Source: Chara braunii
Taxonomy: Eukaryota > Streptophyta > Charophyceae > Charales > Characeae
Length of the DNA stretch: 23,397 bases
Direction: 5' to 3'
NCBI GenBank assembly: GCA_003427395.1
Contig: BFEA01000878.1
Coordinates: 128,763 to 152,159, forward strand
Below the pieces are notes generated by a model, which made no database searches, was not told the origin of the DNA, and saw nothing but the letters and a program-made list of their open reading frames with translations. A program made the position numbers and the translations under genes. Every line of letters starts with the position of its first letter. Position 1 is the first letter of the stretch. This document shows positions 1 through 10,188 of this stretch, in pieces.

Positions 1-137
1 CGTTGGCTCATGGCCTCATTTAGAGGGCATGTAGACCAATGTTGAGCCTGAGTTGTCAGGCAGGGATCAAGAGTTAGCCCCAAGTATAGTTTTGCTTTGC
101 ACTTTGACTTTCAGCTTTGTATAAATTTTGGCAGCCT

Positions 138-254
138 ACTTTTCCTACGGGAAGCGCTGCCGAAATTTCTGCAAAACTGAAAAGAGTTAGTCATAGTTAG
201 GTTCCTATAAATTCTGAAAAAACACTTTTCCTACGGGAAGCGCTGCCGAAATTT
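138..254 (+). repeat. 31-bp direct duplication inside LTR A
   Basis: A 31-bp word starting acttttcctacgggaagcg occurs exactly at 138-168 and again at 224-254. The second LTR copy has a single version at 12281-12311. The 86-bp difference is therefore one repeat plus the spacer, gained here or lost there by recombination or slippage between the repeats. Confidence 0.85.
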
Positions 255-498
255 TGGGAAATTTGGAGAGTTAGAATATTTTCAGTTAGACCAATCGTAG
301 CAACTCAACCCTGAATAGGGGAGGTGTTACTGAACCTCTCGGAAGCTGAGTAGGAGCTTGGTAGAGGAGTTAGGATGTGACTTAGGAAGATTACTCACTA
401 CTTAGGCTAAACGCTGTAGTGAAATCTCTTTGACCTGTGCTGTGGTGCAGGCCGTGCGTATTGATTGAAGGTCTGATTTGGTCAGCCTGACTATTCTT

Positions 499-517
499 CT
501 GTTATCGCTGATAACAG
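499..517 (+). other. conserved hairpin in the LTR core
   Basis: ctgttatc, loop gct, gataacag: an 8-bp perfect stem. It recurs identically in the second copy (near 12520-12540). Element B has the counterpart ctgttgtc-tctg-gataacag at 17953-17972, with one pair changed to G.T. In both it is followed by gtcggt. Survival of the pairing between otherwise diverged LTRs suggests a structured RNA or protein-binding element; the function is unknown. Confidence 0.7.
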
Positions 518-908
518 GTCGGTTGCCGATCCGTCGGTTTGCGACTCAACCCCAATTCACTCTCAATACTCAACCTAAAAAGGCTTTAGCCCTGGTGATT
601 TTATTGTTTTGTTAAGATTTGACCCGGACTTTTATTGAATGGCCATTTAACAAAGGTACTGAGTATTTATTTATGGTTGGTTGGCTGGAGGTTGGGGCTT
701 GCATGGCTAAAGCAAGGGGTATGAGTGTGGAGATTGGTTGGAGTTGACTCCGTGTAGTGTGTGGACCCTTGCTTGACTCTTTGATGTGATTGCAGGTACG
801 TTCTGTGACTTGAGTTATTGGATTGGACTGCCTCCGATGTCACATATATGTATGGCTATGAGGAATCCCATTGTGATTGTGAGATGTGATCGTCACATAT
901 CTATCCCC

Positions 909-922
909 CTATATATATATAT
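909..922 (+). promoter_or_regulatory. (TA)n tract, candidate TATA element of LTR A
   Basis: An alternating TA run sits inside the LTR about 1.03 kb before the primer-binding site. The second copy has the same tract at about 12934-12946, and element B has a longer one at about 18392-18412. Position within an LTR fits a polymerase II TATA box, but alternating TA is also a common microsatellite, so promoter function is only a suggestion. Confidence 0.35.
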
Positions 923-990
923 GTACATACATACGCGTGAGGTGTCCGCGCGGCCTATTGTGACCGTGTGCAAGGGTTAAACAAATTATA

Positions 991-1611
991 CTTTGAGAGA
1001 AAAGGAAGATCCCCTTTGACCTTTTGCCTTTTAGAGTTGTTATGGTAGGACGTTGTAGTCCGTGGCAGCCGTGAAAGTCAAACCCTTTGATATTTGACCG
1101 CCACGATAGCTAAGAGCTGTCTACTCAACCCTTCTGCACAGGGTGCAGAAAAGGGTGTGGCCGCCAACCGCGCATGGCGGTTGTCCAGCATCGAGAGATT
1201 AACCCTCAAAGCGCATGTTCGCCGACACTTGAGTGTCGAGAGGGACCCCCAAAGTATCTGAGGGACACCTCAATACGAGTACCATGTAGTACTCCGTCAG
1301 CGCGAGCGCTTGCGTATGTCCGCATGGTTGGCTGATATGAGGAGACCATGCGCTCGCTCAATACTTATAAGGAAATCCAACACGCGATATCTATCTGATT
1401 CGTGCTGCATAAATTTATGGGTCGGGTACTGAAGAGACGAGGAGTATTGTTGTGGCGTTGTTTGTGGTGTTTGTTTTGCGTGTGTTCCATGAGTTATGAG
1501 TGGTAGATGCGAGTGTTGTGGTGTAACGCGTGGTGTGTGTAGTGCGTCCTAGTCGACCGGCATCGAGTCGCATTTGGGACTTCAGCCCCCCAGTACGACG
1601 ACTCTCGTACG
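991..1611 (+). other. A-specific LTR segment with strong hairpins
   Basis: No gene. This part is not present after 13015, where the second copy breaks off. It holds an 11-12-bp hairpin at 1128-1156 (acccttctgcac paired with gtgcag..aagggt, two unpaired A), a 6-bp hairpin around 1161-1182 and a perfect 7-bp hairpin at 1223-1238 (cgacact-tg-agtgtcg). If transcription starts near the (TA)n tract these would lie in the RNA leader. Confidence 0.55.
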
Positions 1612-2030
1612 GGTTCGACTTCGGACGTTCGACCGTGCGTACCCCCTATGCTACAGCAAACCAGAAACGCCCTCGGTTAGGCCACCTCTGCAATTGCATA
1701 CGAAAAACTTTCGCATGTGGTTCAGTAGCTCGGCAGGGCTACGCCCACCTAAGGGATGGTGACAGCTCCCGCAGGTGGAGGTTGTGGTGCCTCGCGTGAC
1801 TCTGTCCTGTCGTAGGGACTCGCGAGAGGTACGGCTGACGCACTTGGTCGGAGCGGCAAACGCTCTCCGCGACAAGTCCTGCATAATCCTGCGTGACGCG
1901 GCCGGGAGGGTCCCCGTGCGGGACCGATGCGCTCGACAGGTGGCGCCGTTGCCGGGGATCTCGGCTGCCTACCGGGGTCCTTAAGAGAACGAACCCAGGT
2001 TAGGTGCAGGCTAATGATCCAAGCAGAACG
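1612..2030 (+). mobile_element. R/U5-leader segment shared by elements A and B
   Basis: From about 1612 through the primer-binding site this DNA aligns with about 18638-19070 in element B. Shared words include tatgctac, gccctcgg, ctctgc.attgcat, acgcccacctaa, ggatggtgacagctcccgc, aggtggagg, cctgtcgtaggga, gtcgcgagaggta and ctcctgcgtgacac-like text. Only this piece, the hairpin and the 61-bp motif are shared; the rest of the two LTRs has diverged. Its order (U5, LTR end, primer site, leader) is the part of an LTR element most constrained by packaging and reverse transcription. Confidence 0.75.
1941..1959 (+). other. primer-binding site for tRNA-Asp
   Basis: tggcgccgttgccggggat is, as I recall the plant tRNA-Asp(GTC) sequence, an exact 19-nt complement of its 3' end including CCA. 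It lies 2 nt after the LTR end (CA at 1938). Athila/Calypso-type Ty3/Gypsy elements of plants are known to use tRNA-Asp. This is the strongest single marker that element A is an LTR retrotransposon read on the + strand. Confidence 0.9.
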
Positions 2031-3394
2031 ACAAAAACTGTTAATGGCGTTAAGTAAATGGATGATGCGTGGTAGCAATTGCAGTCTATACAGTTGTGGA
2101 TCAAGGTGCCATAGGGAAGTATGGACGATGGTCTGCGCAGTTAATGCCACAGACTGATCGTCGTCCACATTTGATGCGACTTTGCCGATTCAGTTACCCG
2201 AGAAAGGATCTTTGGTGGACCTTTGGCATCTTAAACGTAGTCGGTAAGCTGCCTAAGTAGTCATGGCAGTATCACAAGTATGCTAGCGGTAGGAAATAGT
2301 TTGGTTAAGAAAGAGATATTTTATTCTTATCTAAGGACTCTCGTGAGGAAGAGTCATGGCTACTTTATCTATTTAAGCAGTTGAGCTACCATTCTGAGAT
2401 TATACCTTCCAGTCTATTTATGAAATTCATCCATCTGCATTAAAACTTTCATCTAAGTAAGCATGTTTAAACTTTAAAATGTCGGCTCATATAAGGTCAT
2501 GTGCTGGATATTATTTAATCCGACTCCTATGCACTTATATACATGAGTCATCCATCTGATTTTATTCTGGCTATGTATAACCCATTGAAGCTGTGTTATC
2601 TGAACTACTCATTCATATCTTGGTTGTTTTATCTATATGCATGAGTAAGTCTTTTAAGAGGGGTTAGAAGTGTTACATAGAATCCACATCCGATGCGGAT
2701 TCGGAGGTGAATTGAGTGACTAGTTCCTCGGGAAAGTAAATTTCGCAAGGAAATGGTCAATGTGTGAAGTCTGCCCTAAGAAAGTTGCAACCTTGTGTTA
2801 TTATTTCCCTGAGATATGGCTTTGAAGAAGTTATAAGCTTGTCTTAGAGGTGGTAGTGAGACCCACGCCGGAACTTGTTCCTGGTCCATAGTGGGGTGTT
2901 GTCGTCTAATCTTTGTGATTAAATCACTACACTACTACTGAAAGGAGGAAAGTGTTTGAACCTTGTCAGATCATGGCTTTGAGGGAGGTAGCTACTGCCT
3001 GCCACAGACTGGTAGGGGGTGAATCCCCAACTATTTTTTGTGTCAAGTGGGTTCATCTGCATGCGAAGGGTTAGCGCATCCCGGAGTATGTATGGTGAAG
3101 TTGCCTACCTTATGGGCAAGGGTCTGCAAGGTGCAAGTGTTGGAATCGGAGGGAGATGCAGTGAGGCTTGATCTTTGAGCGGGGATCATAAATAAGATGT
3201 TATCCATTTGAGAAAGGATTACACTGCCCCTCGACACAATATATTTCCGTCAAAGCCTCAAGAAGTATAATATAATATCTTTGTTGTTGTTGCATTTGAA
3301 GACATTCATGGTTGGGAAATTTAACTTGATCATGATATCATTATTTATTCATAATTATTACTTCTCCATTACGATACATTCTCACATATATGTA
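1960..3394 (+). other. gene-free interior of element A, part 1
   Basis: The first 70 bases still resemble the leader after the element B primer site (gtccttaagagaacgaaccc.gg and following). After that I see no gag, no long ORF and no known repeat. The reading frames are short and broken. The B leader ORF has no counterpart here. Confidence 0.5.
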
Positions 3395-3431
3395 TGATTA
3401 TTATTGTTATTATTATTACAATTATTATTAC
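3395..3431 (+). repeat. short (ATT)n microsatellite
   Basis: An interrupted run of att units, about 37 bp. Confidence 0.85.
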
Positions 3432-3942
3432 TGCATGATCAGGACCATTGAGAGAGATAAATTTTAAAGAGCGAGTGAGAGTTTCGCAATAAGGTATGGT
3501 AAGGAACTGATAAGATAGACTGACTCTGACATATGGATTACCCTTCTTATCCTGGAGTTTAGGTTGTTCAACTCTGAGTACGTGTGTGGCTTTGAGGCTA
3601 TTTTTGTTCCCTTTGAGTTGAGATATCCCAACTCTATACATAATTACGACTTGAGACTATCTTTTTGTCTGACAATCACTATCACTCTCACATATGTGGA
3701 TTTATCCTGATGTATGGTGATTTTTTTATGTAAGAGGTGTGCAGGATGCACCTCGTGCGTTCTTATGAATGTGAAATGTGTAAACTGTCTACTCTTTGGT
3801 ATACTCGCGCGCTCTGCCTACGGACAAACAATAGGCTCGAGTATAAGAAAGAGAAGCACAGTTGTTTGGGGAAAGAGTGTTGGGACTTATGAGTCTTCAA
3901 AGACTCTAATGCTTGTCCATGCCGAATGTTATTTGTTGAGTT
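3432..3942 (+). other. gene-free stretch
   Basis: No gene, repeat or conserved word recognised here. The reading frames are short and have no motif. Confidence 0.4.
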
Positions 3943-4097
3943 GAGACGAGGACCTACAAGTTGGTCTCTCAGTAATGAGTATTTATAGTTGATTCCGCTC
4001 CATGTGGGCGGTGGTTGTGAGAATTTATGGTTGACTTTCCTCCGTGCGGGAGGTGGTGATGAGATTTTATAAGTGAGTCCCCTTCAAAAGTGGAAGG
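3943..4097 (+). repeat. tandem hairpins with changing arms (about 43-bp unit)
   Basis: Three tandem units share spacer text (like gag.atttatagttga before and tggt after) and each carries a hairpin with different arms: ccgctc-catgt-gggcgg (3995-4011), cctcc-gtgcg-ggagg (4039-4053) and ccttc-aaaagtg-gaagg (4081-4097). A related hairpin precedes them: gacc-tacaagtt-ggtc (3951-3966), flanked by gaga and tctc. Spacers are alike while the arms change in a paired manner. Confidence 0.65.
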
Positions 4098-5342
4098 TGG
4101 TTAAATGATTTAAATGGCATGAAAAACGGTTTGAATGATAAAGTCTGACAAGAAAAACCAAGAGAAATTATTTTGGTGAAATTTTGGAAGGTCGCAAGTT
4201 AGTGAAAGTTAAGAGATGTCTTTAAGATGTGTGGTCTGCCTTGCTTTGATCTAGTGGGAGGCCACGACCCTGTGAATCTGGCGGTGATTTTTTGGGGATT
4301 TTTTAGAGGGCATCAAATTCTTTATATTGTCCCATAGAGAGTTGGTAAATGCCTCTTAGACTTTGAGTGAGTCAGACCTCTGCGTAGTCCCGCAGTTGGC
4401 CTTAGATTATTGCGACACACCATCCAACCACTACGATGCTAATCTTAAGACATATATGAGAGACCCAGCTAGGGGTTAATCTAGCATCACTAGGGCGCAA
4501 CCCTTAGTGTTGGCTGCTGACCGGCGCAACCTGGCAGCGGGCCCACGTCTCACCAAGGGGTAAGGCTTGAGGGGTGAGGCCGCCTAAGAGAGCTTTATTC
4601 CCGCGGAATGTCGGAGGGATAAGAGTCGAGTCGTATTTTTTGTGAGTCCTGATAGTATGATTTATCAGGAGAATCGCCCATCGTTGCACAACCAACGAGG
4701 GTACCGTCGCTAATATAACAACGCGGTGGGCCGTAGATCAGGCTCGATCAACCAGACTATGGTGGGCCAAGATGGAGACCTGACTCTGCTGTACTAGACT
4801 ATAGGAGAGATCTGTGATAAAGACTATATATATTTTTGTGGATATTTTTGTGAGGAAGGAGATAGTGCCTTTAAAAGGTCTCGGTTAGGGCCCACGTCCT
4901 AAGTTATGACCCTGCATGCAGGACGATGACTAAACAGGACACCCAACGATGAACCGGCAGATGTCTAGGACAAAGGGAGAGGATTATCAGCAACTACCCA
5001 ATGTGACCTTTACGTTGTAGTACTGATCTAGTACACTTGCGAGCGCAGGAGGCCCAGGTTGAAACCCTGGCAGCAGCAAGACATATTGGGTACTGTCTGT
5101 TAAGCACTCGAACGGAGTCAGTCGACCAATCGGATTGGTTCTTTTCTCGTCAGCATTTGGAATTATGGTTGAATTGATAGCGTTTTGATTATTCGACGCG
5201 ATGGGGACGTGGCTTATCAAGGTCCGGTAAGTTGTCAGCGCGAATACCATTACAAGGGTATCCGCCTTGGTATTTGCAAGGGACAGGAGATAAGGTTTGG
5301 TCAGAATCTGAGTATACCATGCGAAGTTGCGGTCGTGTTTTG
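4098..5342 (+). other. gene-free stretch with one perfect palindrome
   Basis: No coding signal. It contains the 12-bp palindrome cctgcatgcagg at 4911-4922, itself between cgtcct and aggacg arms, and a near-palindrome around 5244-5274 (aatacca ... tggtatt). Confidence 0.45.
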
Positions 5343-5370
5343 TTCCCGTTGACTAAATGGTTGACGGGAA
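5343..5370 (+). other. 12-bp near-perfect hairpin
   Basis: ttcccgttgact, loop aaat, ggttgacgggaa: twelve consecutive pairs, three of them G.T. Stand-alone; no array around it. Confidence 0.7.
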
Positions 5371-7039
5371 GTAGAGAGTGTGTGGGCGAGCAGTTTTTAG
5401 GCGCGAGTGATGATCTTTTTCCCTTGATGCTATAGAGTCGGCGTTTCCACCATCAAAAATTCTGGTCTTGATTAAAACTAGGGAAGGTATTCTTCTATTG
5501 AATTGAATATGGCGCACCTGCGTTCGTACGATATGCGCCATCGGAAGTGGATTTGCTAGGTGGCGGCAAACTTGTGCTGCATATGCGACGACAACAAAAG
5601 TGGGAGATTCACCCCCTCGTACAGCAAAGGGCCGGTGCGTGGGAACCATAGACGCAAGCGGTGGCCTCCGCGCGGCACTATGGGGGGTTATAAGCCTGAC
5701 GTACCGAGCAAGGTCCAGTCCCTGATGGCATGTACGCATGTACGGGGCCTTGGGATTGGAGGGGAACTCAAGCGGTAGCCTTAACACTGTTGCCGCAGGC
5801 CCAAGCTGGCCACAGTTACCATTCACATACCGGGCTGCGCATGGCCTGTCCAGGCTTGGGCTTAGCCCTATTGGTTACAGTGCTGAACTTTCAGCAGGCG
5901 GATTCCGGGATCGAAGCCAGCAGCGGAGCAGCAGAGGAGCGCTTTGGAGCATATCGAGGGGTTGGGGGTCCTGCGGGACTATCCCCTTTTGGTTTTGCTG
6001 GGGAGTCCGGCGGCGGGTCCGTGGGGTAGGACCAAGTGCCAACGGTCCTCCTCCCCCATCCGTTTTTGTTTGTCATTTTTTCTATCTCCAAGTTTTTAAA
6101 ATTTTTATTTTTCCTTATTTTTATTTTTTTCTATTTTTATTTTTATTTTTTTTGGGAGGAGGCCCGGTACCTGTGTCGGGACCTGCAGTAAAGACCAACT
6201 ATCTAGTTAAGTGGAGACACCTATGAACTGTTGAAGTACAGACCCGTGTCCCGGTCCGGATAGCGCAGCTGTCCGAGACAGTAATCCTGACGACCCTGGG
6301 TCGCTGCCCTGGAGATAGTCCTTCTGGACATTCGTTAAAATTGAGACGATACAGAGCAGATTCGACCCCTACACAAGGCTGAGTTGCATAAGTAAGGAGG
6401 GCGAGCTCCCTCTTCGGTGGCGGTGATGAGTACCGTCCGAGAGGGAGAGGCTGCGCAGACTAGAGGAGAGAGACAAAGAAGAGGGAGGTAGGGAGCTCGG
6501 GGTGCTAAGACTGAGAGGACGAGCGACAGACAACAAGCAATAGACAACGTTAGTGTACGACTGTGAGACCGTGCGCTACGACCACCTACCGGCAACAGGG
6601 CAATGAACCGGATGGGGGAATGTGTCGGGTGCATGCAATACAAGGAAAGGCGCAGCGGGAGCGAGCCCGAGCTATGGCAAAGGCCAGCGAAAGCAGGGGG
6701 TGCGTCGAACAGACAAGGATGAGAGTTGTTATAGTTACAGCAAGTAGAGCGGGCAGCAAGGCAGAGGGCGATGAGCAGCAGGCAACAAGAGAAAAAGGAT
6801 CCGGACGGGGTTCTGCACCGGATGCATGCATGAACAAGGCGCAATCTGGCGCAGGCCGGGAAGGAGGCGACTGGACCTGGCTGACAAACAACGCCAGGTG
6901 CGCGCACAACAGAAAACTAGACAAGAGGGCTACTGGGGTGTAGGTAGGATAGAAAAGAGTGAGGCGGGAGGCAGATGCAGCAGTGAGAAAATGAGTGAAG
7001 AAGATGGATTGAACTTAGATGGGAATGTGCACTAGGTGC
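5371..7039 (+). other. gene-free stretch, GC-rich then T-rich then purine-rich
   Basis: 5371-6050 is moderately GC-rich, 6062-6151 is a T-rich tract with scattered A and C, and 6330-7030 is purine-rich on the + strand. Open frames up to 190 codons occur on the - strand of the purine-rich part (6335-6907), but their Ser/Cys/Leu/Pro-rich make-up is what biased base composition produces, and no domain is visible. A small 8-bp hairpin lies at 6257-6275. Confidence 0.4.
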
Positions 7040-7390
7040 GTTTGAATGGAGATGGTTGGGAGTGGGGAAGAAGAACGGTGATAAACGCATATCTCATGCG
7101 TTTTCAAACAAATCTCGACGAGGTAAAAGTTGAATCCATGGTTTTGAGGTAAGGCGAGTTCAATGGGAGAGTTAGCTTTAGCGTTAGAAAAGTAGGAAGT
7201 GAGTAGTAGAGAAAACTGTGTGCGCAGGCTATGGTGGGAATGAGGAGGAGAAAGGATAAGAAAATGCTCATCCCCCTCGTTTCTGGCCGGATTCGGGCAG
7301 GGAAAAATGCGATTCGCAGGGTTTTGGCCGATGCGAGTTCAACCATTATGTTAGATTTAGCTATAAGTTAGTAGAATTAGAGTTAGCAGT
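7040..7390 (+). repeat. diverged tandem duplication, copy 1
   Basis: Aligns with 7768-8110 about 740 bp downstream. The clearest shared words are tcgacgaggtaaaagt, ggcgagt..(a)tgg, ctatggtgg and a g-rich block near gggaaaaa ... gggtttt. Identity by eye is around 65-70%, so the duplication is old. It also holds a 7-bp hairpin (aacgcat-atctc-atgcgtt, 7084-7102). No coding function seen. Confidence 0.55.
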
Positions 7391-7711
7391 GCAAGGTGCT
7401 GCGTGGAGATGGTCGGGAGGGGGGGAAGGAAGTTGAAGAAAGGATGAATGTGTACGGGAAGTGAGGCTGGGTACATGAGAATGGAGGCTGAGATGGTGTG
7501 GGCAGAGAGGGGACGGGTGCAACCGTGCTCGGTAGAGGAGGACTGTGTTTTTGCGTAGACAGGAAGCTACGGGCACTGCGTTGGCTCTGAGGCAAGCAGT
7601 GCGGCCATGCGCAGTACCGGGCTCGAGGCCGCGATGCAGCGACGAGAACTAAGGCACAACAAAGTGGGAAACGGAACGAGGAAACGGAGTGCCAGGCAGC
7701 GGAGCTCTGTC

Positions 7712-7766
7712 AAAAAAGAAAAAAAAAAAAAAAAAAGGGTGAATCTGGCGCGAATCCGCGCCAGAT
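7712..7766 (+). repeat. A-rich tract followed by a perfect hairpin
   Basis: A run of A with one G (7712-7736) is followed by atctggcgcg-aatc-cgcgccagat, a perfect 10-bp stem at 7743-7766. The A tract could be the tail of a retroposed sequence or a simple repeat; no target-site duplication is evident. Confidence 0.6.
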
Positions 7767-7767
7767 G

Positions 7768-8110
7768 CATTCAAGGAGTGAGAGATGGGGGAAGCAAAAA
7801 AAAGGGGAAGATAAGATAGGGAAAGGGCTTATGGCATCCATGTTCCTTGACGGATTTCGACGAGGTAAAAGTCAAGACCGAGGCTCCAGGTCGGGGCGAG
7901 TCTGATGGAGAAATCAGATTTGGAAGTTAGTGGTTAGTTTTAGCTGCGGCAAGAGAACAGACTGCGCTGAGCTATGGTGGAAGTAGAAAATAGAGAGTCC
8001 TACTCGATTCTTAGCGAAAGTAGTCGGGAAAAAGATTATAACGGGGGTTTTAAAGATTGGCGGCCTCAAATATGAATATAGAGTTAGTAGAGAGTCGGTA
8101 GAATGAGAGC
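7768..8110 (+). repeat. diverged tandem duplication, copy 2
   Basis: Partner of 7040-7390 with the same order of blocks. The best-matching part starts at 7856 (ttcgacgaggtaaaagt) and runs to about 7982 (gctatggtgg). Confidence 0.55.
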
Positions 8111-8229
8111 TGGAAAGAAGGAGGTTGCGAACGGGAGGGGGAGTCACAGCGGCATCTGAATCTACCCGTATTCCGGGGGAAGATTCAGTTCTGTTTTTTG
8201 TTGAGTCGGTAAGTAGCACAACTGGCAGC

Positions 8230-8233
<4 letters not shown>

Positions 8234-8291
<58 letters not shown>
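8234..8291 (+). repeat. (GA)29 microsatellite
   Basis: Uninterrupted GA dinucleotide, 58 bp. Frames across it read as Ser-Leu or Arg-Glu runs and are not genes. GAGA tracts can bind GAGA-type proteins in plants, but nothing here links it to a promoter. Confidence 0.97.
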
Positions 8292-8294
<3 letters not shown>

Positions 8295-9370
8295 AAGCAC
8301 TTACCTCAATGATTGGTAGTGCTGCAATCGCCAGGAGTTGAGTTGAGGTGTAAGAGTAGGGGAGAAATAGCCTGACGATGAATCTGTTTGTATTTAATAG
8401 AAGATTCACCCTTATGTTTTTTCGCTTTTTATTTTTATTTATTTTTCCTGTTCTTGTTCTTTGGCATGCTGGGTGAAAACGGGAGAGGGCGACTTTGCAG
8501 TGGCAGTATATAGCCCCACCCTCCAAAGAGAAATTCAGTTCAACTTGGCCTAGTCTATCGGAGGGAATAACAGGCTGCAATTTCTTAGCTGATTGCTGGT
8601 ATGCTGCTCATTCCGCCAGCGTGCGCACGCAAGGAGGCAGGCCATGAAGGTTAGAGATTATCTATAGGTCCGAGTGCTGCTCATCCTATCAAAAACAGTC
8701 GTGGTGGCAGGTTTGACTGTTGGCTGGGGTATGGCTCTGATCACGAAGATGGACAACAAGGATGTAGACTCACCCCCTACCTTATAAACTGCTTAGCCTG
8801 TTGAAATGGAGTGGAAGAAGACCAACTACAGGTGGGTGGTTTGCAGCCAAGCAAGCCGCATGGCCTGCATACTCACCTACAGATGGAGCACTGCTCATCT
8901 CATTGGTTGGATCGACGAGGTGCGGAATAGCGGGGGTACAGGCAGGCCGGGGCGTTGCCCATCCTGCTGAGTGAAGTGGAATAACTCCAGCTGTGAGTTG
9001 GATGCTACCCGAGTTTGGTGGGGACTGTGTAGCCGGTGTCTGTGTACGCCCCGCCCATTGCATGACCAGCTAGTGGGTCCTTCTCGGTGGGTGGGTGTCG
9101 CCCCCCCTTCTTACTAATGGTGCATTGGCCTGCGGTCGGGGACTATGCCAGCATGCTTTGAGTCAGGATTCGAGTTGTCATGGCCGAACTGTGCTACTAA
9201 GCAGCGCGGTGTATTGGCTGAGTATGCAGATCGGCGACATATTGCTGCGTATTTGTCTGTGTTCAAGTAGAGCACGGGGGCGTGTTCTATTTGAAAGGCT
9301 CGTCTGGCTGCGCAAATGAGTCCTGACTAGTGGTTGAAGTGGGGCGGTTTTGAGAGTGTGAACGGATTTT
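8292..9370 (+). other. gene-free stretch
   Basis: No gene or clear repeat. Short frames on both strands lack recognisable motifs. Confidence 0.4.
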
Positions 9371-9710
9371 GTGGATGGGTTACTGCCGCTGCGTTTCCAG
9401 CAGATTGCTGCCACAGTGGGTGGATTGCTGCTGCTAGATTGGACTGCCACCACACACAGGCCGGGCGTTGCTGTTGTGCTGGGCACGGATTCAGGCACTA
9501 CTACCAAGCAGGGCACTGCTCCCACTGTGGGCTGCTGCTGCGGAGGCTGTATCGCTGCTATCTTTTGGAGGTTGCAGCTGTGGACTGTGTATGGTTGATC
9601 CTTACTGGGCTGCTGCAACAATCCTGTAAGGGCCGTTATAGCTACCGCCACTGCTACTGGACCAGGTTGCCACAACACACAGGCTGTGTGTTGCTGTGCA
9701 TTTGAGGACT
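9371..9710 (+). repeat. CTG/CAG-rich imperfect repeats
   Basis: Rich in ctgctg, gctgct and cagc words, with an internal echo: tgccaccacacacaggccgggcg near 9449 and tgccacaacacacaggctgtgtg near 9667. Open frames on both strands (up to 181 codons on -) reflect this composition rather than a protein family I recognise. Confidence 0.45.
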
Positions 9711-10127
9711 GTTGCGGTGCCACTTTGCGGTGTACGCAGCACTTTGTTGTACGTGCGTTGGTGGGTCTCGCTGTGCACCTTGCTGTACGGTAGCTGCGCG
9801 CAGTTGTGGGCTTGGAGGAGTGAGCAGACCATGCGTAAGGGTATCGCAGTGACTTGGAGGGTAGTCAGGGGACCGGTACTCAGCATTCGGATCGAGACTC
9901 GGCTACGTATGCTGCATTATTGGCCATCATTGCGGGGCCCTCAGGCGCATCCAGATTTCAGGGTCCTCTCGTTGTGAGTTGAGTTGTCCCACTCTTGTAT
10001 CTCGAGCGTCTGGAACCTCTCTCTCTGCCCTTCTCAGTCTAAGTCTAGTCCAGATCTGAGAGGAAGGCGGCAAGCGGGATTGCAACCCGTAGGTCCGCGC
10101 CAAGGCCTCTGTGGGAGGTTGCCCCAC
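9711..10127 (+). other. gene-free stretch before the 61-bp motif
   Basis: Nothing recognised. The end of element A's interior, or the start of its second LTR, should lie in or just after this part, but no TG boundary or purine tract is decisive. Confidence 0.4.
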
Positions 10128-10188
10128 CGATTGCGGGAGCTCTGTCGGAGCCCAGGCGGGGTTCTGGAGGCAGGGAACACTTAGGTAT
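10128..10188 (+). other. 61-bp motif shared with element B
   Basis: Runs from cgattgcgggagctctg to aggtat. The same 61 positions occur at 16103-16163 with 9 substitutions and no gap, and similarity stops sharply on both sides. In both places a hairpin array and then an LTR core follow. It contains ggaggcagggaaca, which could be a polypurine tract next to an LTR start, but the expected TG is not shared, so it may equally be an internal LTR element. Confidence 0.8.

Larger units (their letters stand above)
1..1938 (+). mobile_element. LTR of element A, left part outside the window
   Basis: I read this as the right-hand part of a long terminal repeat. It ends ...gctcgaca, followed by a 2-nt spacer and a perfect tRNA-Asp primer-binding site, the standard order of a 5' LTR end. 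Positions 1-991 recur as a direct repeat at 12144-13015, about 96% identical by eye apart from two indels. In order it holds a 31-bp direct duplication (138-168 and 224-254), a conserved 8-bp hairpin (499-517), a (TA)n tract (909-922), a segment full of hairpins (1128-1238) and, from about 1612, a stretch homologous to element B just before its primer-binding site. No ORF in it looks coding. The left end is not visible; if the layout matches the second copy, the LTR also contains a stem-loop array upstream of position 1 and is about 4 kb long. The LTR identity is inference from the primer site and the repeat. Confidence 0.72.

Noticed and set aside
5353-5826. 157-codon frame on the - strand
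   Set aside because: No recognisable motif, and frames on the other strand are open over the same DNA.
6255-6310. tRNA-like A box and B box (tagcgcagctg and gggtcgctgcc), possible SINE or tRNA
   Set aside because: The boxes are about 7 nt too close, no cloverleaf forms, the A box lies inside an 8-bp hairpin, and no T-run terminator or target-site duplication is seen.
6335-6907. 190-codon frame on the - strand
   Set aside because: Composition follows from the purine-rich + strand; no domain, and several overlapping frames are equally long.
8185-8580. Ser-Leu repeat protein
   Set aside because: Translation of the (GA)29 microsatellite.
9178-9723. 181-codon frame on the - strand, Gln/Pro/Thr-rich
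   Set aside because: It reads through CTG/CAG-rich repeats, which keep several frames open.
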